A stretch of 64,000 bases of DNA from Rhodopirellula bahusiensis (GTDB lineage: Bacteria > Planctomycetota > Planctomycetia > Pirellulales > Pirellulaceae), in contig NZ_NIZW01000002.1 in the NCBI RefSeq assembly GCF_002727185.1, positions 1 through 64,000 on the forward strand. Direction: 5' to 3'. The notes under the pieces were generated by a model, which was given only the letters and a program-made list of their open reading frames with translations, was not told where the DNA came from and ran no database searches. A program made the position numbers and the translations under genes. Below, one piece after another: positions 7,928 to 16,782 of the stretch (the first letter of the stretch is position 1; every line of letters starts with the position of its first letter).

Positions 7928-9199
7928 TCAGCGTTTTCGCTGCTTCACGTATTCAACCGCGGCTTTTTCCAGGTCCGGGTCCAGCAGTCCGACTTGTTTG
8001 CCTTCTTGGATCGCGTTTTCCAGTGTTTGGCGGCCGTTCAGGACTCGGTAGGCGATCCATATCGCGCCGACTCGGTTGGCGGACGCGCAGTGCAGCAGTG
8101 CTTGATTGTCTGGATCGGCTGCCTGGAGCAATTGGCAAACCGCGTGAATTTTCTCGTCGGTCAGTTGCTGGTGGCCGCCAAAACGGACCGCGTGAAATTC
8201 CAGCCCCGCGTTTTTCACCAACGCCTCGTCGTCGAAGTCCAATTCGCGTTCGCTCCGCAGCGTGATCACTCGCTTGACGCCCGCCTTTTTCGCGGCCGCC
8301 AACGCTTCCGCGGTTGGTTGTCCGGCCAACCAGATCGGTCCGGCTCGGTGAACGTTGCGGGTGCCAGGCAGTTCCGCTTTCTCCAGCTTGTGATTCGCGT
8401 CGCGCTTGCCAGCGTTCTTCCATCCGCCCTGCGGAACAATCTTTTTCGCGTCGTCTGGGATCTCGACCGAATCATTCGGCGGCGTGGTCGGAGTCAGGCG
8501 TTTGACGAAGAAGTTGCGGTAGCGGATCTCCATCGGAGGGCCCACGTGAACTTGCACGCCGATGTGACCGGACAGTGATCGGCCGTTGGGATCCAAGTCA
8601 AAATGCTCGGCGGTTTTTTGGCCATCGATCCAGTGTTGATGATGGTTGCCGACGACACGGACTTTGTAGCGATGCCAGGTTTCAGGGGCGAACTTGGGTG
8701 GCTCCGTCGATTCCACCACCCAGCCTTGCCCATCGGCATCGGTGACGACTTTTTCGGCGGAGTGGCACAAGATGCGACGCCCGCGTTCTTCGTACAGCAT
8801 GCCGTTGTATTTCGGAGTCGCCGCGACCACATCGCATTGGTAGCCGACCATGACGTTTGGCCCCAGGTCCTCGCGGACCTCGCTGCGATACTGGATGCCG
8901 CTGTTTCCGCGAGCACTGACCCACACGTCGACTTCCAGTTCAAAGTCTTCGACCGGGGCGACTTTCGATGTGATGAAGCGATTGACCTTCACCGAGCCGT
9001 CCGTTGTTCCGGTCAAGACTCCGTCTTTGAGCGTCCAATCATCCAATCCGCCTTCCCATGAATCCGCCAGCGATCCTTCGAGCAAGGATTCCGATCCGGC
9101 AGGGACTTCGCGAGGTGTCCCGACGGCGGGCTCGTTCGCGAACGCCGGTGAGAGTTGTGATGCTGTGAGCAGAAAGGTAGCCAGCAGGGCGAGCGCCAT
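7928..9199 (-). CDS. Exported DUF1080 domain fused to a phosphatase-like domain
   Basis: The 423-residue product has a clear signal peptide from the ATG at 9199 (MALALLATFLLTASQLSPAFA). A DUF1080 (3-keto-disaccharide hydrolase type, concanavalin-like) domain covers about 45-245, with GNSGIQYRSE, WHRYKVRVVG and PMEIRYRNFFVK. From about 280 a second domain resembles the DUF442/tyrosine-phosphatase-like group: IWLAGQPTAEAL … GVKRVITLRSERE … LLHCASANRVGAIW. The signature is Cys371-x4-Arg376, with Ala where most relatives have Gly. Upstream in-frame ATGs exist (9349, 9442), but the DNA between them and 9199 is an inverted REP pair, which supports 9199. DUF1080 proteins are abundant in planctomycetes and linked to polysaccharide breakdown; the role of the second domain in an exported protein is unknown. 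Confidence 0.82.
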   Translation of the reverse strand: MALALLATFLLTASQLSPAFANEPAVGTPREVPAGSESLLEGSLADSWEGGLDDWTLKDGVLTGTTDGSVKVNRFITSKVAPVEDFELEVDVWVSARGNSGIQYRSEVREDLGPNVMVGYQCDVVAATPKYNGMLYEERGRRILCHSAEKVVTDADGQGWVVESTEPPKFAPETWHRYKVRVVGNHHQHWIDGQKTAEHFDLDPNGRSLSGHIGVQVHVGPPMEIRYRNFFVKRLTPTTPPNDSVEIPDDAKKIVPQGGWKNAGKRDANHKLEKAELPGTRNVHRAGPIWLAGQPTAEALAAAKKAGVKRVITLRSERELDFDDEALVKNAGLEFHAVRFGGHQQLTDEKIHAVCQLLQAADPDNQALLHCASANRVGAIWIAYRVLNGRQTLENAIQEGKQVGLLDPDLEKAAVEYVKQRKR

Positions 9200-9223
9200 T
9201 GGCCGCGGCTTCGGTGATGGGGA

Positions 9224-9303
9224 ACCGGAGGGCTCGCCCCCAGCCGCTAAAATCGTTGGCAGAATCCGGCTGATTGGTAGCGGAAGGGCGCGAGCCCTCC
9301 GGT
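9224..9303. repeat. Inverted pair of TAGCGG-class REP hairpins
   Basis: The copy at 9273-9303 reads GTAGCGG, then AGGGC-GCGA-GCCCT, then CCGGT. The copy at 9224-9253 is a diverged version on the other strand. A third, more diverged copy is at 24197-24224. Confidence 0.6.
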
Positions 9304-9562
9304 ATGTCTGCCGGCTTCGATCGAATGGAGTCTGGGGCGAGAGATTCATGCGGGGGAACTCGTCGAATGGTGGGGAGATCGGGGTGGGAGGGCTGCAACG
9401 CCAATGATAGCCGGTGATTCCGCCGATTGACCCCTTTCGCATCGACCACCGAGCGCGATAATGCGGGATTCGCCTGGCGGTCCGTGCGGGTGGTCCCTTA
9501 TTCCGGGACCCTCCTTGGACCGTATTTCTGAATCACCCTTCATCACAACGGAATTGATCCTC

Positions 9563-9739
9563 ATGGCAGGAACCGAACGTCGTCGCGAAATTGCTCGTCT
9601 GCGTGCTCGCCGCAAGAAAACCATCAACCTGCTGCAACGCGTCAAAGCTGGCACGATGGAAAAGACCGAAGCCGCTCGCAAGCTTCGCCGCTTGACTCCC
9701 GGTGCTGACGTCATCATCAAACGTGAAGGCCTCGCCTGA
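9563..9739 (+). CDS. 58-residue basic protein of unknown function
   Basis: The protein starts MAGTERRREIARLRARRKKT and ends …RRLTPGADVIIKREGLA. It is very rich in Arg and Lys, with a predicted helix-turn-helix-like hairpin of two helices (residues 4-28 and 30-45). The pattern resembles a family of small planctomycete proteins with an RTERRREIARRR start (I believe DUF6800), but this is from memory. The start at 9563 is chosen over an upstream in-frame codon because the residues before it are unstructured. A nucleic-acid or ribosome-binding role is only a guess from the charge. Confidence 0.7.
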   Translation: MAGTERRREIARLRARRKKTINLLQRVKAGTMEKTEAARKLRRLTPGADVIIKREGLA

Positions 9740-9895
9740 TCAAAGTTTGACCCGCGGTTTGAACGTTGCGACCGGGCACACTCTGTGAACGGGCAAAAAT
9801 TGCGACCGGCAAAATTTGCGAACCGGGCGCGACCCAGCCGCGTAGCAAGCGCTCTTGAACCATTTCTTCCACGTTAGAAGACGGGTACGACACTG

Positions 9896-10699
9896 ATGGC
9901 AACAGCCACAACGGCGGACACGACGACCTCCCCCGAATCCACAGCGGGCGGTCGAAAACCCATGATCGAAGCGGTGGGGCTGAGTAAGTTTTATGGCCCC
10001 TTCGCGGCCGCACGCGAAGTCACCTTCAACGTCGGCGAAGGTGAACTGGTGGCCTTTTTGGGACCCAACGGTGCCGGAAAAAGCACGACGATGAAGATGC
10101 TGACCGGCTACATCGCACCCAGCGAAGGTTTCGCTCGGATCGCCGGTCACAACATGATGGACGATCGCATCGCGGGCAGTCGCCGCCTGGGATACTTGCC
10201 TGAAAACGGGCCACTGTATCCCGAAATGACGCCCAAGGGCATGCTGGAATTCTTCGCCGATGCCCGCGGATTGTCACCTCGTATCAAACGCGATCGGATC
10301 GACGCGGTGGTCGACATTTGTGACCTCTCTTCGGTCATGTACAAACCGATCAGCAAGCTGTCCAAAGGTTTCAAGCAACGGGTCGGCATGAGCCAGGCTC
10401 TGCTGCACGAACCCGATGTTTTGATCATGGACGAACCCACCGCTGGTTTGGACCCCAATCAAATTCGCGGCGTCCGCAAAACGATGCGACGTCTCAGCGA
10501 AACCAAAACGATCTTGCTCAGCACGCACATTCTGCAAGAAGTCGAGGCGATGGCCGATCGCGTCGTGATGATCAACGAAGGTCGCATGGTCTACGACGGT
10601 TCGGTCGAAGGCTTGCGAACCACCGGCAAAGGTGACTTGGACGAAGCGTTCCATCACTTGACCGGACAATCCGAATCCGAGCCCGACGAGAAGGCGTGA
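9896..10699 (+). CDS. ABC transporter ATPase, gliding (GldA) type
   Basis: ATP-binding subunit of an ABC-2 exporter, 267 residues. After an unusual Thr/Ala-rich head of about 22 residues it has Walker A (GPNGAGKS), a signature region (LSKGFKQRVG) and Walker B with the D-loop (VLIMDEPTAGLD). The switch histidine is in LLSTHILQEVE. It precedes a GldF-GldG fusion gene by 230 bases and a DUF4340 gene follows, a block conserved in planctomycetes and Bacteroidota. In Flavobacterium, GldA-GldF-GldG are linked to gliding; most planctomycetes do not glide, so the exported substrate here is unknown. Confidence 0.92.
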   Translation: MATATTADTTTSPESTAGGRKPMIEAVGLSKFYGPFAAAREVTFNVGEGELVAFLGPNGAGKSTTMKMLTGYIAPSEGFARIAGHNMMDDRIAGSRRLGYLPENGPLYPEMTPKGMLEFFADARGLSPRIKRDRIDAVVDICDLSSVMYKPISKLSKGFKQRVGMSQALLHEPDVLIMDEPTAGLDPNQIRGVRKTMRRLSETKTILLSTHILQEVEAMADRVVMINEGRMVYDGSVEGLRTTGKGDLDEAFHHLTGQSESEPDEKA

Positions 10700-10929
10700 G
10701 CCTCGGTTTCGAGTTTGAACTCCAGTTCGGTTTGAATATCAGTTCGGCCCCAAGTCCGACGGGAACGCCGAACAATGACACACCCTGATGATGATCTCCC
10801 GCGATCAGATCGGCGGTGAAATCGTGACGGGCCTGCTCCCATCATGATTTTCGCCCAAGACGTTTCTTCGCGTCTTTGATTTGATCGCTCCTGAACCCAG
10901 CACTCCAACCTCTGTTCTCCAGTACCACC

Positions 10930-13788
10930 ATGGCGCTCAACAACGTCTCGATGGCCTTGATCAGCTTGCTCACGAAAGACGCTGTCTTTCTGTTGATCTT
11001 GCTGATGGTCGTGTCCGCATTGGCCCGCACCAAGCAAGCCGCCTTTGCGGTGATGAAGCGAAACTTCATTGGCTACTTCAGCAACCCGACCGGATACGTC
11101 TTCCTCTGTATCTTCGTGTTCCTGACTTCGGTTGCCGCGTTCTGGCCTTATGAGTTCTTCAACTCAAACTTGGCCACGCTGGATCAACTGAACTACTGGT
11201 TCCCAGTGATCATGCTGGTCTTCATCCCTGCCATCACGATGAGCATTTGGGCGGAGGAAAAACGCCAAGGCACCGATGAGTTGTTGTTGACGTTGCCCGC
11301 CGACGATTTCGACATCGTGATCGGGAAGTACATGTCCGCCGCGGCGATTTTCACCGCCTCGTTGCTCTTCAGCCAACTCAGCACTTTCACCACGCTTGCC
11401 ATCCTCACCGAAGGCAGCCTCGACACGGGACTGATCTTCACGACTTACTTGGGGTACTGGTTCGTCGGTTTGGCGATGATCGCGATCGGCATGATCGCCT
11501 CGTTCTTGACCGGCAACTTGACTGTCGGCTTCATCCTCGGTGCGTTGTTCAACGCCCCGCTCGCGTTTGCTTCGCTAGCTGATTCGGTCAGCCCCAGCCA
11601 ACGCGTGGCCGAATGGGTTCGTGACAGTGGAATCGCTCGTCCGTTCGACGACTTCGGCCGTGGGGTCATTAGTTCGTCGTCGATCATCTACTTCATCCTG
11701 GTCGCCTCGGTCGCCTTGTATATCTGCATGGTTTTGATCGGACGTCGTCACTGGACCGGTGGCAAAGACGGCAACTCGATGGCCTGGCATTATGTCGCCC
11801 GCGCATTGGCGCTCGTGTTGTTTACCGTTGGTGCCGTCATGTTGTTCCGCAGCAAAGACGTTGTGCGAGCCGACATGACGGAAGGTAAAGTCAGTTCGCT
11901 TGCCGACGCAACCAAAACACTGATTCGCGAACTCGACGACGATCGACCGATCGTGATCGACGCGTTCATCAGCAAGGAAGTCCCGGAGCTGTATGCCAAG
12001 ACTCGTTATGAGCTGGTCAACTTGCTGAAGGAATTCCGGAGTGAAGCGGCGAAAAACGGTCGCACGATCAAAGTCAACTTGTACGACGGGATTGACCTGT
12101 TCAGCGAAGACGCAGCCTTGGCCGCGGATCGTTTCGGCATCGAGCCGGTCACGCGAATGTTCCGCGAAAAAGGGGCTTACACACAGAAACAACTGATTCT
12201 GGGTGCCGCTTTCCGTTCGGGTCTCGAAAAAGTCACGGTGCCAATTTTCGAATACGGCATCCCGGTCGAATACGAACTCGTTCGCAGCATCAACACCGTC
12301 GCTCGCGGAAGGCGAAAACGGTTGGGCATCGTTGCCACCGACGCTCGATTGATGGGCGGCACAGTCATGAACGGCATGTCGATGCAGCCTGTTGAAAAGC
12401 ACCCTTTGATCGATGAACTTGCTAAGCAATACGACGTCGAAGAAGTCGACCTGTCGGGGCCGATCACTCCAGGTGTTTATGACGCCTTGGTCGCTGTTCA
12501 GCCTTCGTCGTTGGCACCTCAACAGTTCGATCGTTTGACCGCCGCGGTTCAAGCTGGCGTGCCGACAGCGATCTTCGAAGATCCTCGTCCGATCGGCGCT
12601 CAGTACGTCACCGCAACCGGCGATGCCAAGCAGGCACCTGGCGGCATGTTCGGCGGTGGTGGTGCATCGCCCAAGGGTGACATTCGTCAACTTTGGGATG
12701 TTTTGGAGCTGAACGTCCCTGGGCAACCTGGGATGCAAGGAATGTTCAGCCCCGAGTTGGTTTGGCAGCAACACAATCCATACCCCAACCTTGAAACCGC
12801 CAACGAACTTTGGTTGTTCATCGACGAGCAAGCCCGCGGGGTTCAGCCCGGCGAAGCACTCAGCGACGAAAGCGCAATCACCAGCGGTTTGCGTCAGGTT
12901 CTGGCGATTCTCGGTGGTGCGGTCTACGCAAAGAAAGACGCGACGCTGAAGCACACTGCGTTGCTTTCGACCGGACCTTTGTCAGGCACATTGCCGTCTC
13001 AAGTGATCGGGCAAGTCATGACGGGGCAGAGTTCATTGGCCCAAGAAATTCAGGGCGTCAATCCAAGCGTGCCAATCGCGATGGCGATTGAAGCGGACAA
13101 GTCTGCCGAAGGCAGTGAGGAAGAAACCGCGGGCGTCAAAGCGGTTTACATCGCTGATATGGACATCATCTTGCCGGAGTTCTTGCTCATCCGAGCGGAT
13201 CCCGACCAAATCTCCGACATGCGGTTCCAGTTCCAGAACGTGACGTTCGCACTGAACGTGATCGATTGGTTGACTGGAGACTCGAGCTTCATCGATGTTC
13301 GAAATCACGAGCCGATCTATGCCAGCTTGCGAATGATCGATTCGGTCAAGGAAGAAGCGGCCAGCTTGGTTCGTAAACGAAGTCGAGAATTCCAAACGCA
13401 ATACGACGAAACGATGCGTGAGGCGGAAGAAAAGAGAGACCAAGAAGTTCAGGCTTTGCGTGAGGAAATCGAAGAGCTGCAGAAGGGGAGCGAGAACGGA
13501 TCGGTTCCTCCGAACGTTCTGCGTGAAAAGATCACGGCTTTCCAAATCAAGCAGTCCAACCAACAACGGATTGTGGACGTTCAACAAGCCAAGCTGCAGA
13601 ACGAACGCGAGCAAAAGATCCAAGACGTTCGTCGCGAAGCGGAACAAGAAGTCACCGCGATCCAAAATCAAGTCAAAACGGCCGCGGTGGTTCTGCCCTG
13701 CATCCCGCCGTTGATTGTCGGCGTCATGGTGTTTGCTTCACGTCGACTGCGTGAACGCGAAAACATCAGCAAGAGCCGCCTGAAATAA
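10930..13788 (+). CDS. GldF-GldG fusion: ABC-2 permease plus large auxiliary domain
   Basis: One 952-residue membrane protein. Residues 1-290 form an ABC-2 permease with about seven membrane segments (including FIGYFSNPTGYVFLCIFVFLTSVAAFW and a CPBP-like loop FIPAITMSIWAEEKRQGTDELLLTLP). A further membrane segment follows (ALALVLFTVGAVMLF), then a long GldG-type domain (about 310-780), with ALVAVQPSSLAPQQFDRL typical of that family. A coiled coil covers about 810-920 and the last membrane helix is PPLIVGVMVFASR. In Bacteroidota gldF and gldG are separate genes; here they are joined. It acts with the ATPase at 9896 and probably with the DUF4340 protein 38 bases downstream. Confidence 0.9.
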   Translation: MALNNVSMALISLLTKDAVFLLILLMVVSALARTKQAAFAVMKRNFIGYFSNPTGYVFLCIFVFLTSVAAFWPYEFFNSNLATLDQLNYWFPVIMLVFIPAITMSIWAEEKRQGTDELLLTLPADDFDIVIGKYMSAAAIFTASLLFSQLSTFTTLAILTEGSLDTGLIFTTYLGYWFVGLAMIAIGMIASFLTGNLTVGFILGALFNAPLAFASLADSVSPSQRVAEWVRDSGIARPFDDFGRGVISSSSIIYFILVASVALYICMVLIGRRHWTGGKDGNSMAWHYVARALALVLFTVGAVMLFRSKDVVRADMTEGKVSSLADATKTLIRELDDDRPIVIDAFISKEVPELYAKTRYELVNLLKEFRSEAAKNGRTIKVNLYDGIDLFSEDAALAADRFGIEPVTRMFREKGAYTQKQLILGAAFRSGLEKVTVPIFEYGIPVEYELVRSINTVARGRRKRLGIVATDARLMGGTVMNGMSMQPVEKHPLIDELAKQYDVEEVDLSGPITPGVYDALVAVQPSSLAPQQFDRLTAAVQAGVPTAIFEDPRPIGAQYVTATGDAKQAPGGMFGGGGASPKGDIRQLWDVLELNVPGQPGMQGMFSPELVWQQHNPYPNLETANELWLFIDEQARGVQPGEALSDESAITSGLRQVLAILGGAVYAKKDATLKHTALLSTGPLSGTLPSQVIGQVMTGQSSLAQEIQGVNPSVPIAMAIEADKSAEGSEEETAGVKAVYIADMDIILPEFLLIRADPDQISDMRFQFQNVTFALNVIDWLTGDSSFIDVRNHEPIYASLRMIDSVKEEAASLVRKRSREFQTQYDETMREAEEKRDQEVQALREEIEELQKGSENGSVPPNVLREKITAFQIKQSNQQRIVDVQQAKLQNEREQKIQDVRREAEQEVTAIQNQVKTAAVVLPCIPPLIVGVMVFASRRLRERENISKSRLK

Positions 13789-13826
13789 CCCTCCATCAAT
13801 CAAACAATTTCGTAGAGACTGCAATC

Positions 13827-15872
13827 GTGAACGAAGGAAAGAAAACCGGAGCGTTTTGGGCTGCCGCGGCTGTCATGCTCGCGGTGGGATTGTTTGTGGC
13901 TTGGCCCGCATCGACTCAAACCGAATCGCCGTACTCACCCGGGAAACCGCTCTTTGAGAAATTCAAAGATCCGATGACCGCAGCGAACCTGAAGATCGTC
14001 ACATTCGACGAAGAACAGGGGCAGCTTGGGACGTTTGAAGTTCGCCGCGATACCGAAAGCGGCGAGTGGACGATTCCATCGCGGAAGGGTTACCCGGCCG
14101 ATGCGGTGGAGCAAATGAGCGATGCAGCCAATGCGTTGGTTGGCTTGAATATTCTCGACGTTCAAACCGAGAACCAAGGTGACCACGCGGCGCTCGGCGT
14201 TGTTGAACCCAAGCTGGAAGACTTGCAAGTCGGTGACACTGGCGTGGGTCGTTTGGTGACGTTCAAGGATGAGTCACAGCAAACCCTCGCATCATTGATC
14301 ATCGGCAATTCAGTCAAGAACGAAGAAGGCAAAATCTACGTTCGCAAACCCGGCCAAGATCCGGTGTACGTCGTTAATTTGGACGACTCAGTTCTGTCGA
14401 CAAAATTCCAGGACTGGATCGAAGAAGATTTGCTGCAGATGAGCAGCATCGACATCAAAGAAGCGGTCATCAAAGACTACGCCGCCTCGATCTCCGGTCG
14501 TAGCGTCGCTTTGGAGCGAAACTACACCGCCGAATTCGTGATGGATGGCGCCGATTGGGTGATGAAGGAGTTGTTGGAATACAGCTCTGAGAACGCGATG
14601 GCGGAACCCAAGGTTGTCGAGATGCCAGCGGACAAGGAACTGAATACTGAAAAACTCAATGACTTGAAGAACGCTCTCGATGATTTGAAAATCGTCGACG
14701 TCGTGCGGAAGCCTGATGGCATGAGCGCCAACCTTCGTGCTGACAAAGACCTCGTTTCAGACAACGAAGCTGTCCAGTCGCTTTACACCCGTGGTTTCTT
14801 CCCGGTCGGCTCTGGTGCGGAAGGTGAATTTGAAGTTCTGTCCGCCAACGGTGAGTTGAACGTCACGGTTGGCGAAGGCGTCGAATACGTGCTGCGTTTT
14901 GGTGACGTCCAAGGGCTGTCTGATCAAGCGGAAAGCGATGACGAAGCAGATGTCGGTGGTGTCAATCGTTACTTGCTGGTCACCGCCCGAGTGAACGAAG
15001 ACCAGTTCCCCGCACCTGATTTGCAGCCCGTTCCTCAAACGATCGAAGAGCTCGCCGCCATGTTGGGCGTGGGCGAAGAAGAGGCGGCCGAAGAGCCCGC
15101 TGCCGAGGGCGAAATGAAAGAAGACGCGACAGACGCTCCCGCTGAAGAAACGACTGAAGAATCAGAAGAACCCGAAGCGACAGAAGAAGAACCCGCTGCA
15201 GAGTCCGAAGCCGCCGAAGAAGAAATGAAGGAAACCGAATCCGAGCCTACGGAATCGGAAGAAGCGTCGACTGAATCGACCGAGGAAGCGGAGCCTGTTT
15301 CGGAAGATGGGGAGTCCGTCGAGGAAGTCGAAGTCTCCGGTGAAGGAGAAGCATCCGGCGAAGGCCAAGGTGCAACCCCACAAGACGAAGACGACGCAAC
15401 CGATGAGCCATCTGACGAAGGCGATTCACAAGAAGATGAATCAGAAGCTGCTCCAATTGAAGAAGCGGCTGCCGATGAGGAGATGGCTTTGGAGCCTGCC
15501 GGTGAAAACGCGACCGAATCACCCACTGTCGAAACTCCCGCGGAAGAAGAAAGCGATGAGTTGACCTTCGACGAGCTGACGCAGGAAGAAAAGCAAGAAC
15601 GTTTGGAAGCCGAGCAAGAGAAGATCTTGAAGGCCAACACACGTTTGTTGGACGAGCGCAAAGATCGTTTGAACGCGGCCAAGCGTCGTGTTGCTGACTT
15701 GAACGCTCGTTTCGCCGATTGGTACTACATCATTCCCGAAGCGACCTATCGTCAACTACGAATCAACCGCGATGAATTGTTTGTGGAACCGGGTGCCAAC
15801 AATCCGGCTCCGACTGGTCCTCCCGGAGGCTTGCCACCCGGCATGCAGTTGCCAGGCGGTTTCGGCAACTAA
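13827..15872 (+). CDS. DUF4340 membrane-anchored protein with acidic low-complexity insert
   Basis: The 681-residue product has one N-terminal membrane anchor (AAAVMLAVGLFVAWPAS) and DUF4340 repeats up to about residue 410 (VYVVNLDDSVLSTKFQDWIEEDLL, VGRLVTFKDESQQTLASLIIG). Residues 414-590 are dominated by Glu, Ala, Ser and Asp. The end is a short helical segment with a conserved-looking tail (FADWYYIIPEATYRQLRI). DUF4340 proteins accompany Gld-type ABC systems and probably sit on the outer face of the membrane. The acidic segment is expected to be disordered and possibly cation-binding. It is the last gene of the block and is followed by a strong terminator. Confidence 0.85.
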   Translation: MNEGKKTGAFWAAAAVMLAVGLFVAWPASTQTESPYSPGKPLFEKFKDPMTAANLKIVTFDEEQGQLGTFEVRRDTESGEWTIPSRKGYPADAVEQMSDAANALVGLNILDVQTENQGDHAALGVVEPKLEDLQVGDTGVGRLVTFKDESQQTLASLIIGNSVKNEEGKIYVRKPGQDPVYVVNLDDSVLSTKFQDWIEEDLLQMSSIDIKEAVIKDYAASISGRSVALERNYTAEFVMDGADWVMKELLEYSSENAMAEPKVVEMPADKELNTEKLNDLKNALDDLKIVDVVRKPDGMSANLRADKDLVSDNEAVQSLYTRGFFPVGSGAEGEFEVLSANGELNVTVGEGVEYVLRFGDVQGLSDQAESDDEADVGGVNRYLLVTARVNEDQFPAPDLQPVPQTIEELAAMLGVGEEEAAEEPAAEGEMKEDATDAPAEETTEESEEPEATEEEPAAESEAAEEEMKETESEPTESEEASTESTEEAEPVSEDGESVEEVEVSGEGEASGEGQGATPQDEDDATDEPSDEGDSQEDESEAAPIEEAAADEEMALEPAGENATESPTVETPAEEESDELTFDELTQEEKQERLEAEQEKILKANTRLLDERKDRLNAAKRRVADLNARFADWYYIIPEATYRQLRINRDELFVEPGANNPAPTGPPGGLPPGMQLPGGFGN

Positions 15873-15914
15873 ACAACCAGCTCCGATTCATCGGTTGTGT
15901 CACTGAGCAAAGCG

Positions 15915-15952
15915 AGAACCGGCAGTCTGATCGAGGCTGCCGGTTCTTTTTA
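15915..15952 (+). terminator. Intrinsic terminator of the Gld/DUF4340 block
   Basis: A perfect eleven-base stem, AGAACCGGCAG with CTGCCGGTTCT, has an eleven-base loop and runs into TTTTTAT. It lies 43 bases past the DUF4340 stop. Confidence 0.9.
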
Positions 15953-16135
15953 TGTCGCTACGGTTTTGCTTGCGTTTCAAAAAACAGTGCGACTCAATTC
16001 GGCCAAGATCTCCTGCGTCTACGCATGATTCGCCATCGGGCCTCGAGCTTGTGTTTGAGATCCCGTAGACGGCCGTGTTACAATGCTTCGACGTTCATAG
16101 ACACATGCTCGGTGAATTGGAGCGACGTCGCCAAG

Positions 16136-16573
16136 ATGGTGCTAAATCCTTACGCGCCGACGGTCACGACACCTGAGGCCTATGCTACAGGTCCAACTCA
16201 ACCGTCATCGAAAACGTTGCGAGTCTTGCTCTTGCTGCACCTCGTTTTGGTCGCAGGTGGAGTCGCCGGGGCCGAATACGACATTGAGTCGATCATGATC
16301 TCTGGCGGATTATTGGCCGTGTTCGGGATCGTGTTATCGATCATCGCTCACCGGAGCGGCAATCTCATCGCAATGCTACTCGGGCTGTCATCGATCATTT
16401 TCGTGATCGCGATTCTTGTGTTGATCAATGTGATGCAGTGGGACCCACGCGAGGCGGATCGTCCGGTTTGTATCTTGATTTGGGTGTACGCATCTGCAGC
16501 GGTTCCGGCGACAATCTTCTCGGTCAAGATGGAAAACGCCAGGGCATTCATGCCGTCTGAGATGGAATCGTGA
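16136..16573 (+). CDS. Small integral membrane protein with NPYAP motif
   Basis: The 145-residue product starts MVLNPYAPTVTTPE. It has four hydrophobic segments (LRVLLLLHLVLVAGGVAG, IMISGGLLAVFGIVLSIIA, NLIAMLLGLSSIIFVIAILVLINV, VCILIWVYASAAVPATIFS). A short NPY(A/Q)xP motif beside membrane helices recurs in planctomycete proteins; another one is at 34169-34723. The ATG at 16136 is preferred because upstream in-frame codons are unlike protein. Function unknown. Confidence 0.7.
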   Translation: MVLNPYAPTVTTPEAYATGPTQPSSKTLRVLLLLHLVLVAGGVAGAEYDIESIMISGGLLAVFGIVLSIIAHRSGNLIAMLLGLSSIIFVIAILVLINVMQWDPREADRPVCILIWVYASAAVPATIFSVKMENARAFMPSEMES

Positions 16574-16782
16574 CGCTGTTTTGTGATCGCGTTTGAAGCG
16601 TGGTGGCACCGAGTTTGCGACGGTTCCCAATTTGGCTCCGAATGGGGGCTTCATTATGCAACGAATGTCGGTTGCAATGTCTTGTTGCGAACAATTCCGA
16701 CGGTGTCTTGGTAGCGTCCCATGATGCTGCTTCCGTCTCGAACCTGGTTCTATCTTCCCGCCTCAATCGAATGAGCTTTTGA

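Noticed and set aside
11575-12954. Minus-strand open frame of 459 codons
   Set aside because: Antisense to the GldF-GldG fusion and without any protein-like motif.
15035-15682. Serine-rich minus-strand open frame
   Set aside because: It is the mirror of the Glu/Ala-rich part of the DUF4340 gene; repeats of GAA and GAG read as serine codons on the other strand.
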